From contig CAUWEA010000003.1 of assembly GCA_963557735.1 (NCBI GenBank), forward strand, positions 1 through 64,000: a DNA stretch of 64,000 nt, in the 5' to 3' direction. This stretch comes from Faecalimonas sp963557735. Lineage in GTDB: Bacteria; Bacillota; Clostridia; Lachnospirales; Lachnospiraceae. The position numbers were made by a program, and so were the translations under genes. Positions 9,411-18,701 of the stretch are shown piece after piece. The notes beneath the pieces were generated by a model that saw only the letters and a program-made list of their open reading frames with translations, was not told where the DNA came from and searched no databases. Position 1 is the stretch's first letter. The number at the start of each line of letters is the position of its first letter.

Positions 9411-10748
9411 TTATCTGACAGCTTCTTTGATAACTTTTGCCATATAGTCAACCATCTCATCTGTCATTCCAGGATAAACTCCTACCCAAAATGTATCTCT
9501 CATGATTCTGTCCGTATTCTCCAGACTTCCTACAACACGGTACCCATGTCCGCTCGCCCGCATCTCATCAAAGCATGGATGCTTGATCAGGTTACCTGCA
9601 AACAGCATTCTTGTCTGTATTCCATGTGCTTCTACATACCGGACTACTTTATTTCTATCCACTCCCTCTTTACATGTAATAAGGAATCCAAACCAGCTTG
9701 GATCTGAATTTTTACATGCTTCCGGGAGAATCAGCTTTTCTTCCGTTCCTGCAAGTCCAGCTTTCAGACGGGCAAAATTATGCTTTCTTCTGTCCACAAA
9801 TCCTGGAAACTTCTCCAATTGTGCACAGCCTATCGCCGCCTGCATGTCTGTTGCTTTTAAGTTGTATCCAAAGTGTGAATAGACATACTTATGGTCATAT
9901 CCTAAAGGGAGTTCCCCATACTGTCTGTCAAATCTGTGCTGGCACATGTTGTCCTGCCCGGATTCACAGACACAGTCTCTTCCCCAGTCACGGAAAGAAC
10001 GGATACATTTATTCAGAAGAGGATCATTTGTATAAACCGCCCCTCCTTCTCCCATTGTCATGTGATGCGGAGGATAGAAGCTGGATGTTCCGATATGTCC
10101 AACCGTTCCGGTGAACTTTTCTTCCCCATCCATGATATATTTAGATCCAAGTGCATCGCAGTTATCCTCAACCAGCCACAGACCATGCATGTCGCAAAAT
10201 GCCCTGACTGCCTTTAGGTCAAACGGGTTCCCAAGCGTATGTGCAACCATAACTGCTTTCGTTTTCTCTGAATATGCTGCTTCCAGCATGTTTACATCAA
10301 TGTTATACTGGGGAATAGTTACATCCACAAATACCGGAACCGCACCATACTGGATAGCAGGAGTAACAGTTGTCGGAAAACCTGCAGCTACTGTGATGAT
10401 CTCATCGCCTCTTTTGATTCTGCGTTCGCCCAGAAGGGGAGAGGTAAGAGCCATAAACGCATTTAAATTGGCAGAAGATCCCGAATTCACCAGTGAACAA
10501 AAGCGGACTCCAAGATATTTGGCAAGTTTTTGTTCAAACTGTTTTGTGTATCTTCCAGATGTAAGCCAGAATTCAAGGGCGCTGTCTACGAGATTTACCA
10601 TCTCGTCACTGTCATAAACCCTGGAAGCATAGGTGATGCGGTCCCCCTCCCTGAAGCTCTTATTTTTATTATGAAACAAGGAGCAGTATTCTTTTACCAT
10701 GTCCAGAATTTCTTCTCTTGCCTGCTGTTCTGTTTTATGTTCTAACAT
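9411..10748 (-). CDS. rfbH: CDP-4-keto-6-deoxyglucose 3-dehydrase (E1/DdhC, RfbH)
   Basis: A 445-residue PLP enzyme that removes the C3 hydroxyl of CDP-4-keto-6-deoxyglucose as the first half of 3,6-dideoxysugar formation. Two family hallmarks are visible. The usual PLP lysine is replaced by His in FYPPHHMTMGEGG (H228/H229), as in Yersinia E1. Cysteines C197, C259, C261 and C269 reproduce the E1 iron-sulfur pattern C-x(about 60)-C-x-C-x7-C. E1 normally needs a separate flavin/iron-sulfur reductase (E3, DdhD/AscD), and none is visible in this window. GC content looks higher than in the genes on either side. It is preceded by AGGAGG-like RBS sequence and sits 66 nt after rfbG. Confidence 0.93.
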   Translation of the reverse strand: MLEHKTEQQAREEILDMVKEYCSLFHNKNKSFREGDRITYASRVYDSDEMVNLVDSALEFWLTSGRYTKQFEQKLAKYLGVRFCSLVNSGSSANLNAFMALTSPLLGERRIKRGDEIITVAAGFPTTVTPAIQYGAVPVFVDVTIPQYNIDVNMLEAAYSEKTKAVMVAHTLGNPFDLKAVRAFCDMHGLWLVEDNCDALGSKYIMDGEEKFTGTVGHIGTSSFYPPHHMTMGEGGAVYTNDPLLNKCIRSFRDWGRDCVCESGQDNMCQHRFDRQYGELPLGYDHKYVYSHFGYNLKATDMQAAIGCAQLEKFPGFVDRRKHNFARLKAGLAGTEEKLILPEACKNSDPSWFGFLITCKEGVDRNKVVRYVEAHGIQTRMLFAGNLIKHPCFDEMRASGHGYRVVGSLENTDRIMRDTFWVGVYPGMTDEMVDYMAKVIKEAVR

Positions 10749-10814
10749 TGTTTGCCTCCTTTTTAAATTTCTATAAAAACTGTATTATCATTAAGTATCT
10801 AACTTAAGGTTTTC

Positions 10815-11876
10815 TTATATCCCTTCTTTAATAAATTCCTTGATCTGTTGATCCATATAAGAAGAAACGTCTCCCTCCGCTTCATATACTTTTGTCCAGG
10901 ATATAGTTTCTTTAATAGCCCGCTCTACTCCCCATACCGGATTCCATCCGAAAACTTTTTTTAATTTAGAGCAATCTAATTTCAAAAAGTTTGCTTCGTG
11001 GGGACCACAATCAGACTGAATTTTCCACGTGCAGCAATCTCCCCAGTTTTTACAAAACATTTCTACAAGCGTTCCTGTTGTAACACAGTCGCAATCATCT
11101 GGTCCAACATTATAGAACCCTGCATATTTTCCATCCTCATACTGACTTTTTGCAATCATAAGATATGCGGCTAACGGTTCCAAAACATGCTGGTAAGGTC
11201 GCGTGGAGTGTGGATTTCTTACAATAATTTCTCTTTTATCCATTGCTGCTCTTACACAATCCGGAATAATGCGATCATTTGCAAAATCTCCTCCACCAAT
11301 TACATTTCCAGCTCTCGCTGTTGAAGCTGCAATCCCCTGCTCCCTGAAAAATGAATTGATATAGCTATGTGTCACCAGTTCTGAGCAGGATTTACTATTT
11401 GAATACGGATCATATCCATCTAACGGATCACACTCTCTGTATCCCCACTCCCACTCATTGTTCTGGTACACCTTATCTGTCGTAACATTTAAAAATGATT
11501 TTACGCTGGAAGTTTTTCTTACACACTCGCAGACATTTACAGTTCCCATTACATTTGTCTCATATGTATCAACTGGATTCTTATAAGATTCCCTGACGAT
11601 TGGCTGGGCTGCCAGATGAAGAACTATCTCTGGTCTTGTTTCTTGAAAAACTCTCATCAGTTGTTCCAAGTCTCTAATGTCTCCAATTACCGACTTCATC
11701 TTTTTTTCCAACTGACAGATAGTAAATAAATTAGGTATCGTCGGAGGATTTAGTGCATATCCCGTCACTTCTGCCCCTGCATTTAACAACATCTTACAAA
11801 GCCATGTTCCTTTGAATCCCGTATGCCCCGTGACAAGTACTTTTTTCCCTCTGTAAAATTCAAAATCCCACTTCAT
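10815..11876 (-). CDS. rfbG: CDP-glucose 4,6-dehydratase
   Basis: A 353-residue extended SDR that converts CDP-glucose to CDP-4-keto-6-deoxyglucose. Visible motifs are the NAD-binding GHTGFKG (17-23), VTTDKVY (residues 131-137, catalytic Thr-Asp-Lys region) and YSNSK (Y158, K162). It is adjacent to rfbF (3 nt apart) and rfbH, the classic order of the CDP-dideoxyhexose pathway. Length is normal and no damage is seen. Confidence 0.93.
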   Translation of the reverse strand: MKWDFEFYRGKKVLVTGHTGFKGTWLCKMLLNAGAEVTGYALNPPTIPNLFTICQLEKKMKSVIGDIRDLEQLMRVFQETRPEIVLHLAAQPIVRESYKNPVDTYETNVMGTVNVCECVRKTSSVKSFLNVTTDKVYQNNEWEWGYRECDPLDGYDPYSNSKSCSELVTHSYINSFFREQGIAASTARAGNVIGGGDFANDRIIPDCVRAAMDKREIIVRNPHSTRPYQHVLEPLAAYLMIAKSQYEDGKYAGFYNVGPDDCDCVTTGTLVEMFCKNWGDCCTWKIQSDCGPHEANFLKLDCSKLKKVFGWNPVWGVERAIKETISWTKVYEAEGDVSSYMDQQIKEFIKEGI

Positions 11877-11879
11877 ATT

Positions 11880-12659
11880 CTATTCCCATACCTTCCATGG
11901 TGCCTTTCCTGAAACCCATAATTTTTCCAACATTTCTTTTTCTCTCTGCGTATCCATACATTGCCAGTACCCATTATGTTTGTATGCATTTAACTGCCCT
12001 TCTTCTGCAAGTCTCTGTAATGGTTCTTTTTCAAAAACAGTCTGATCCCCTTCAATATAATTAAATACTTCCGGCTCAAGCACCATAAATCCCGCACTAA
12101 TTCTACTTCCATCTGCGCTTGATTTTTCCCTGAATGCTTTAATTTCTTTTGTGTCCCGGTCAATATCCAAAACACCAAATCTCTGTCCTACATGAACTGC
12201 CGTCAATGTTGCAATCTGCCCTTTCTCTTTGTGAAAGTTTACTAATTCATCAATATTAATGTCAGATACCCCATCTCCATAAGTCAGCATAAATGGTTCA
12301 TCTCCAATATATTTCTGGATTCTCTTAATTCGTCCCCCTGTCATCGTATTTAACCCAGTATCTACCAAAGTTACTTTCCACGGTTCTGATACATTGTTGT
12401 GAATTGTTATACTATTTTCATTTCCAAAGTCAAATGTGACATCTCCATTATACAAATAATAGTCTGCAAAATATTCTTTGATCATATTCTGCTTATATCC
12501 ACAACAAATTACAAATTCATTAAACCCATAATGTGAATATCCTTTCATTATATGCCACAAGATCGGTTTCTCCCCAATTTCAATCATCGGTTTTGGTCTT
12601 AAATGACTTTCTTCACTGATCCTTGTCCCAAAACCTCCCGCTAATATTACTACTTTCAT
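11880..12659 (-). CDS. rfbF: Glucose-1-phosphate cytidylyltransferase
   Basis: A 259-residue nucleotidyltransferase that makes CDP-glucose from CTP and glucose-1-phosphate, the entry to all CDP-dideoxysugars. It has the signature AGGFGTR (7-13), RPKPM with Lys23, and TYGDGVSDI in the metal-binding region, all characteristic of RfbF rather than the dTDP enzyme RmlA. RBS AGAGGAAAG precedes the ATG. An 87-nt gap separates it from the upstream membrane-protein gene; no clear promoter was seen in it. Confidence 0.93.
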   Translation of the reverse strand: MKVVILAGGFGTRISEESHLRPKPMIEIGEKPILWHIMKGYSHYGFNEFVICCGYKQNMIKEYFADYYLYNGDVTFDFGNENSITIHNNVSEPWKVTLVDTGLNTMTGGRIKRIQKYIGDEPFMLTYGDGVSDINIDELVNFHKEKGQIATLTAVHVGQRFGVLDIDRDTKEIKAFREKSSADGSRISAGFMVLEPEVFNYIEGDQTVFEKEPLQRLAEEGQLNAYKHNGYWQCMDTQREKEMLEKLWVSGKAPWKVWE

Positions 12660-12746
12660 ATTCTTTCCTCTTTCTGTTTAAACTATTATTAGATTATCAT
12701 ATCTTTCGACAAAATTCAACATTTCCTGTTCTTCGATTCTCTTCCA

Positions 12747-14291
12747 CTATTTTACAAAATATTTATAGAACCAGTTTTCATCAATGACCCCTGAAAAATT
12801 TTCTCCATTTAAGATTTTTGTTTTCATCTCTTCCTCATTCTCATTCAAGATCTCAGGCGCCCGCCCTTCATTCAGTGATGCAACAGTATTTTTAACTGTC
12901 CGTGTAAATTCATGAACTGGTGTAGCACTTCCTATTAGTAATGTTCCAAACAATGTCATCCAAAGAATCCTGTCTTTTTTGACCCATGATTTTTGTAAAG
13001 CATCTATCACATATACATATAGAATAATCAAAAATGGTATAGATACTCTCATACAGAAGTCTGCCGAACTTCCAACTCTGACAAGCGGAATTACACATAA
13101 TGCAGCCAGAGAAACGTAGTACAACAAATTTTTTCTATTATATTTATATAAAATAACAAAATATATACCCACTTCTAAACTTACAAATACAATCAGTTTA
13201 AACAAACTATTTGCCAGATATGGCTTTTCTTCAACTGATTTCATAATAGCCCCACCAGATTTATTGCCAATTAAATATCCAAAAGAAACCAGCCCTATAA
13301 TTCCTCCCCCCACTATATTTTGAATTGTACAAGTTCCTTTCATTATACTTCTTATATAATTTTTTATTTTGTTATTTCCTTTACTTTCAGTCCACTCCAC
13401 TCTTGTAAAAATCCAAAAACAAGTTAGTGCGAATAATCCTACAAATGGAAATGTTCCCTGAATCATACAACATGCTAAAACAAAAACCGCAGATCTATTA
13501 TTTGTCTGAAGATATAACATAATTGTACATAACCATGCGGGTACTGCCTGATTAAACACCCAGAATAACTGTGTCGTAATACTCGAATACTGATATGAAG
13601 AAATCCACCATTCAAGGTGTAAATCATTCTCCATAGTAAACAAATTCGTGCCAATCAAGTATTGCCCCACAATATCCCATCCACTAAAGAAAACAAATAC
13701 AATTAACGGCCAAATACAAATTTTCTTCATTCTTGAACAAATAAAATAATAAAACAACACGATTCCCAATATTGCCCAAAATGCCTGAAATGCATATCCT
13801 GCTTCCAGCCCAAAAGCTTTTCCTACAACTGCAGCCGGAAGCCAGAAGCCAATATAATAGATAAGAGCGGTTGCTCCTGCACCTTCATTCTTCGGCAATA
13901 TATCATAATTAATCACGGGCCATTCATTTTCCACTAAAATATTAAATAATACATTCCTTACTCCATGATCTTCATTTTGAAAGACATATTTCCCTACTCC
14001 TGAAAAATAAACCCAGGATCCAATAATAAAAAGGACTACTATTGCTTTCACGACATTGTCCTGATTCCATTCCGGCACCCATATTTCAGGAAGATCCCGA
14101 AATATTTTGTACATACAGAAGATAAGCAAAACTGTCATTGGTATTGAATATCTTAACCCCAGCCATCCTATAATAAAAATCATACAAGGAACCGTTAAGT
14201 AGAGATAAGATAAAATCCAAATACATTTTGTACCTTTTCCATTCTTTCTTCTCTTAAATCTATCTAAATATGAACCTGTGTTTCCTTCCAT
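12747..14291 (-). CDS. Multispanning membrane protein of the polysaccharide locus, function unknown
   Basis: A 514-residue protein with about ten or more predicted membrane segments, a basic N-terminus (RFKRRKNGKG) and a charged ~60-residue C-terminal tail. A loop after the second or third helix contains an acidic-His cluster (FQNEDHGVRN) and a conserved-looking ENEWPVINYD stretch. Such acidic loop motifs are found in GT-C glycosyltransferases, so a lipid-linked-sugar transferase is possible, but I do not recognise a named family. The start overlaps the stop of the AlgX-like gene as TAATG, implying coupling to the O-acylation pair upstream. Confidence 0.65.
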   Translation of the reverse strand: MEGNTGSYLDRFKRRKNGKGTKCIWILSYLYLTVPCMIFIIGWLGLRYSIPMTVLLIFCMYKIFRDLPEIWVPEWNQDNVVKAIVVLFIIGSWVYFSGVGKYVFQNEDHGVRNVLFNILVENEWPVINYDILPKNEGAGATALIYYIGFWLPAAVVGKAFGLEAGYAFQAFWAILGIVLFYYFICSRMKKICIWPLIVFVFFSGWDIVGQYLIGTNLFTMENDLHLEWWISSYQYSSITTQLFWVFNQAVPAWLCTIMLYLQTNNRSAVFVLACCMIQGTFPFVGLFALTCFWIFTRVEWTESKGNNKIKNYIRSIMKGTCTIQNIVGGGIIGLVSFGYLIGNKSGGAIMKSVEEKPYLANSLFKLIVFVSLEVGIYFVILYKYNRKNLLYYVSLAALCVIPLVRVGSSADFCMRVSIPFLIILYVYVIDALQKSWVKKDRILWMTLFGTLLIGSATPVHEFTRTVKNTVASLNEGRAPEILNENEEEMKTKILNGENFSGVIDENWFYKYFVK

Positions 14292-15694
14292 TAAGACAGT
14301 GTCTCCTTCCTCCAGTGCATCATTGTACCATTTGCAAATCCTGCCACTTCCAATTCATCTTTATATTTATCATACTCTTCCGTCAGCACGGTTACTGTAT
14401 ATCCCGTTTTTGTTCTAATTAGATCATACTCTGAATTTCCCATAAGCATCCATGCCTGTTCCAGTTTTTCTGTGCAGGTCCATTCCAGCTTTGTCAGTGT
14501 CTCGCCCCTGCTTACCTTAATATCTCCCAACGGCATGTATTCTTCTGATTTTCCAGCAACAGATACTGCTTCTGAATAAGGGGAGTTAAACTGTAATTCT
14601 TTCATTTTCTCAAAATTAAAATAACCATCTGAAAGTGTATATTCTGCAACCTCAAAAATCACACAGTCCGGTTTGAAAATATTATAATAATAAGGAAAAT
14701 TTAAAATATTCTGGTAGTCATGCACATAAATATATTGTCCAAACGCATTTTGCAAATATCGATATCCGTATACGTTCATGTAGCTTCCCTGAAAAACTAA
14801 TGCCTTTGGTGCCCCTTCTTCTATCCTTTGGGGATTTAAGTAATAGCCAAATGCGTTATAGGACTGATCCAGTTCTAATTCACTGCTATAACTTTCACTT
14901 AAATCTTCAAACTCTGCAGCAATATTTGCCACAGGCACCATTTCATCAATAGGAAATCGGGAAACTAACAAAGATTCTTGCTTCTGCTCTGTAAATGTTA
15001 CATCTGCGTCCGTATTTACATGGATTGTAGGAATGTCCTGTTTCAGTTTTTCCAACATTGCATTCGTTCCATAATACGCACCTGTATCATTCCAGTGGTT
15101 CGCGTCATATTTTTTATTAAATGCATTCTCCCCTGCATCCTTTACAGCTTTCAGTGTTTCTGTATTATCAAGATAACGGATCCCTCTCTCTTCTAATGCC
15201 GCAAGAATTTCATCCACCCATTCGCGATTATAATTGATTCCTTCCGCAATATATTCTGTCATAACTGCTGGTTTTGCCGGATTAAATACAAATAGAAATG
15301 GTATACCGCGCTCGTCACAGTAGTCTTGTACTTTTTTGACCATATCCGCAAATACTTCATGGTATTCATTATAATGAATACCCATATCTAATCCTGCGCC
15401 AAATACATATCCATCCTTCCCATAGGTATAAGATGGATGCACCATTTTCCCAAATAGTTTATCATTCAAAATCGTATAATCCAGGATCATCTCATTTCTA
15501 AAACCGATTCTGTCATTGACATAATTTTCAGCAGCTGTAGTAAAATCTTCACCAGAATCTGCCGTCAACGGGTTCTGCGCCAAAGCACGGTTATCAATCT
15601 CAGATATCGCATTCTCTTTTGTGTTAAATGTGAAAACCGGCAATAACAGAATGATGCAAAACACAAAAATTGTAATTTTCTTTAATATCCTCAC
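14291..15694 (-). CDS. AlgX/DHHW-like SGNH-fold protein, polysaccharide O-acetylation partner
   Basis: A 467-residue protein with an N-terminal membrane anchor or signal (about residues 7-24) and an extracytoplasmic region. It carries the family motif D197-A-N-H200-W201 (DxxHW), and the N-terminal EIDNRALAQNP segment is also typical of DHHW/AlgX proteins. Relatives take acyl groups from a membrane MBOAT protein and transfer them to polysaccharide. The MBOAT gene lies 10 nt upstream, which supports the same division of labour here. The C-terminal ~150 residues form an additional beta-rich stretch that I cannot name. Confidence 0.8.
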   Translation of the reverse strand: MRILKKITIFVFCIILLLPVFTFNTKENAISEIDNRALAQNPLTADSGEDFTTAAENYVNDRIGFRNEMILDYTILNDKLFGKMVHPSYTYGKDGYVFGAGLDMGIHYNEYHEVFADMVKKVQDYCDERGIPFLFVFNPAKPAVMTEYIAEGINYNREWVDEILAALEERGIRYLDNTETLKAVKDAGENAFNKKYDANHWNDTGAYYGTNAMLEKLKQDIPTIHVNTDADVTFTEQKQESLLVSRFPIDEMVPVANIAAEFEDLSESYSSELELDQSYNAFGYYLNPQRIEEGAPKALVFQGSYMNVYGYRYLQNAFGQYIYVHDYQNILNFPYYYNIFKPDCVIFEVAEYTLSDGYFNFEKMKELQFNSPYSEAVSVAGKSEEYMPLGDIKVSRGETLTKLEWTCTEKLEQAWMLMGNSEYDLIRTKTGYTVTVLTEEYDKYKDELEVAGFANGTMMHWRKETLS

Positions 15695-15704
15695 TTCAAA
15701 CCTC

Positions 15705-17225
15705 CTAATACTGGAAATAAATAAACGGGCTATATGTAGAATTTACCATACATAAAATGGCAACTATAAATAATACAAAAACAACTAATTCCTGAATCAA
15801 AAATCCAATTCCAGAATCGGTCGCTTTTTTGCACCATGTTTTCAGTCTTTCCCAGCCAAATAAAGTTGATCCCAACGTTCCCACGATCATAAGAAAAATA
15901 ATTCTTGCATCAAAATAATATTTCCATGTATAAGGTAACTCTGTTAAAGGATACTGTGCAAACAAACTGCCAAAGCAGATTTTTAAATCTTCCATGTCCG
16001 GAAATCTAAAAAGCTGCCATGCAATAAATGTAATTGTCATAGTAAAGAACCATTTTACAACATTTGGTGTTTTTTGATAGATCTTCTTATTCGCCACAAG
16101 TTTCTCAAGTATAACAAATAATCCATTAATTCCCCCCCACAGCAAATAACTCCAGCCTGCTCCATGCCAAATACCTGTCAGTAAAAATACAACTGCCTGG
16201 TTTCTTATTGTAATTCTTTTTCCACAACGGCTTCCTCCCATAGGAATATATACATATTCCCGAAACCATGTTCCGAGTGAAATATGCCATCTTCTCCAGA
16301 ACTCAGAAACAGACTTTGAGCAATATGGAAAATTAAAGTTTTCCTTAAATTCAAATCCAAACAGCCCCGCCAATCCAATCGCAATATCGGAATATCCTGA
16401 AAAATCAAAATAAATCTGAAGCATGTAAGCAAACATTGTTCCCAATGTTGTAAGAGGATCCATCCCGCCTTTATAGAAAGTAACCCCGGCAATAAAAGCG
16501 CCGAACTGATCTGCCAAAATCAGTTTTTTAGCAAATCCCAGCATAATTCTGTTTAAACTGTAAACACACTTGTCAATATTCCACGTTCTTACAGAAATCT
16601 GCTTTTTAAAATCTTTCCAAAGTACAACCGGACCTGATACTACCTTCGGGAAAAAGCTTAGATACAAGGCGCAGTCTAACAGACTTCCTGCCGTTTCATC
16701 TCCTCTGTAAATATCCACAAGATAGGAAACAGCCGAGAACGTAATGAAAGAAATTCCCAACGGAGCCAAATAGCTCTGTGCCTTAATTTCCCTTCGGAAC
16801 AAAAAATTCCATACATCCGCTAAGATATATGTATATTTAAAATATATCAGACAAAACACAACACCTGCTACCGAGATACATAACCATGGCAATGCCCATG
16901 ATATTTTTTTATATCTGTCTGTCTTGTCAGACGCAGCCTCCCCGTTATCCTCGATAAGCAGTAAAACTTTTCCGTTTCTCCTTCTCTCAATTATTTTTCC
17001 AGCCGCATAAATACATATTATATATATTATCAACCGAAAGATATCATCAAAACATGCCCACATATAAAATCCCATACTGAAGACAATGAGGACAATATCC
17101 CTGATTCTCAGTTTCCTGGCAATCCCCTGTACATATCTATTTCTTTCCATTATTTCCGCAATATAATAGCACAAGAAACAAACCGGGAAAAAAATAAATA
17201 AAAAAATCTGTGTTGTAAAACTCAT
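15705..17225 (-). CDS. MBOAT-family membrane-bound O-acyltransferase (AlgI/DltB-like)
   Basis: A 506-residue polytopic protein with the AlgI/DltB-type MBOAT pattern: the catalytic His354 in GIWHGAGW, H314 in FWRRWHISLGTWFREYVYIP, and QIYFDFSGYSDIAIG before it. It moves an acyl group, usually acetyl, across the membrane for transfer to a surface polysaccharide by the DHHW protein encoded 10 nt downstream. It is not in a dlt operon, so D-alanylation of teichoic acid is unlikely. A moderately hydrophilic loop around residues 85-105 is longer than usual. Confidence 0.9.
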   Translation of the reverse strand: MSFTTQIFLFIFFPVCFLCYYIAEIMERNRYVQGIARKLRIRDIVLIVFSMGFYMWACFDDIFRLIIYIICIYAAGKIIERRRNGKVLLLIEDNGEAASDKTDRYKKISWALPWLCISVAGVVFCLIYFKYTYILADVWNFLFRREIKAQSYLAPLGISFITFSAVSYLVDIYRGDETAGSLLDCALYLSFFPKVVSGPVVLWKDFKKQISVRTWNIDKCVYSLNRIMLGFAKKLILADQFGAFIAGVTFYKGGMDPLTTLGTMFAYMLQIYFDFSGYSDIAIGLAGLFGFEFKENFNFPYCSKSVSEFWRRWHISLGTWFREYVYIPMGGSRCGKRITIRNQAVVFLLTGIWHGAGWSYLLWGGINGLFVILEKLVANKKIYQKTPNVVKWFFTMTITFIAWQLFRFPDMEDLKICFGSLFAQYPLTELPYTWKYYFDARIIFLMIVGTLGSTLFGWERLKTWCKKATDSGIGFLIQELVVFVLFIVAILCMVNSTYSPFIYFQY

Positions 17226-17237
17226 ATTCTATTCACC

Positions 17238-18701
17238 TTATTGTTTTATCTTTTTTGTAATGATTTTAAGCGCTTCTACTGCCAGCTCTTCCCTCAGAAG
17301 CATAAGCATTCCTGCATACACTCCAAAGAAAATAAGTGATGACGATGCCAGTATGCAGAATGGAGATTCAAACAAGAGTTTATCTTTTAATATCAGTATG
17401 ACAAATGTGGCTGCCACAGCCGCTCCTGCTATTTTTCCTCCATGTATCTCTTTTTTGATTTCATTCAACAATTTTGACAGATAACATACCTGAACAATCA
17501 ATACCACCACTTCTGCAATTAATGTTCCCATCGCTGCTCCAGAAGCCGCATATCGCGGTATATATATTAAGTTTAATATCAAATCTGTAACCGCACCTGC
17601 TGCTACCGATTTTAACACCTTATCCTCTCTTCCAGTAGGAACTAATACTTGTATTCCCAATACATTGGTAATACCTATTAAAATAACTGTTGGTGTAATA
17701 ATACACATAGGCATAACCGCACCCATATACGCCTCTCCAGACAGCAGCAATATACTCTCCTTTGCGAAAAAAATAAAATAAATGCTTACCGGCAGAGAAA
17801 TCAAAAGCACAAAATGAAGTGCTTTTGAAATCATTTTTTTAAATTCTTCCACTTTTCCTGTTTCAATATAAAATGATAAACGTGGAAGTAATACTGTTCC
17901 CAGTGAGGTTACAAGGCTTACTAATATGTTTTTTGTTTTTACAGCCGCATCATAATATCCTGTATCAGCATCTGTTTTCAGAAATCCAAGCATAACCTTA
18001 TCTAAGTTTGCATAAATAGACGTTGCTACGGACATTGCAAAAAAGACCAAAATAGGTTTCAAATGTTTTCTAAATTCATAATTCCCCAAAGGTCTAAAGT
18101 AGATAAATTTACGAAGCCGCAAAAAATTCAATATATATGAACCTCCTGAAGCAAACATTGTGATCGCACCGTATATGATATAGTCATCTTTCGTATGCAC
18201 AAACATGAACATCATTCCGATTGCAATAACCTTAAATAAAATTGCCACTACTGTAATATACGCATATTGTTCCAGTGCCGCATATAACCAGCTTACTCCG
18301 ATTACATTGAGTAAAATTGCCGCGCTACTAATAACAAGCAGAAGTTTATCGCGCTGAAACCGCTCAACAGTAAACATTGAAATTCCAAAAGCTATATAGC
18401 ATACAAGTGACATTACAAAATTAATTAATAACAATTCATGTACTGTTCTTGATAATTTTTCTTTGTCATCCCTCACCTGTGCACATGCCCGTATCCCATA
18501 AGTAGGAATACCCAGCATTGCAATCATTGTAAAATAAGAGATAACCGAAGTCGCAAATGCAATGCTTCCATTTCCCTCAGGTCTCAACACTCTTGATACA
18601 TAAGGAAATGTAATCATAGGAAAGAGAAACTGCGACACTGAAAAGATAAAGTTCATTATAAAATTAAATTTCACTGACCTTTCTTTCATACTTCTAGTCA
18701 T
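17238..18701 (-). CDS. Oligosaccharide flippase (Wzx/RfbX-like)
   Basis: A 487-residue protein with about 12-14 membrane segments and the N-terminal FNFIMNFIFSVSQFLFPMITFPYVSRVL block typical of polysaccharide flippases, which turn undecaprenyl-linked repeat units to the outer face. It also has RDDKEKLSRTVHELL and a basic C-terminus. The start codon overlaps the upstream glycosyltransferase stop by 8 nt. A Wzy-type polymerase is encoded in the same operon, so a Wzx/Wzy route is likely. Confidence 0.9.
   Translation of the reverse strand: MTRSMKERSVKFNFIMNFIFSVSQFLFPMITFPYVSRVLRPEGNGSIAFATSVISYFTMIAMLGIPTYGIRACAQVRDDKEKLSRTVHELLLINFVMSLVCYIAFGISMFTVERFQRDKLLLVISSAAILLNVIGVSWLYAALEQYAYITVVAILFKVIAIGMMFMFVHTKDDYIIYGAITMFASGGSYILNFLRLRKFIYFRPLGNYEFRKHLKPILVFFAMSVATSIYANLDKVMLGFLKTDADTGYYDAAVKTKNILVSLVTSLGTVLLPRLSFYIETGKVEEFKKMISKALHFVLLISLPVSIYFIFFAKESILLLSGEAYMGAVMPMCIITPTVILIGITNVLGIQVLVPTGREDKVLKSVAAGAVTDLILNLIYIPRYAASGAAMGTLIAEVVVLIVQVCYLSKLLNEIKKEIHGGKIAGAAVAATFVILILKDKLLFESPFCILASSSLIFFGVYAGMLMLLREELAVEALKIITKKIKQ

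Noticed and set aside
9502..10617. Several plus-strand frames opposite rfbH
   Set aside because: All are shadows of the conserved RfbH frame; none has a ribosome site or recognisable domain.
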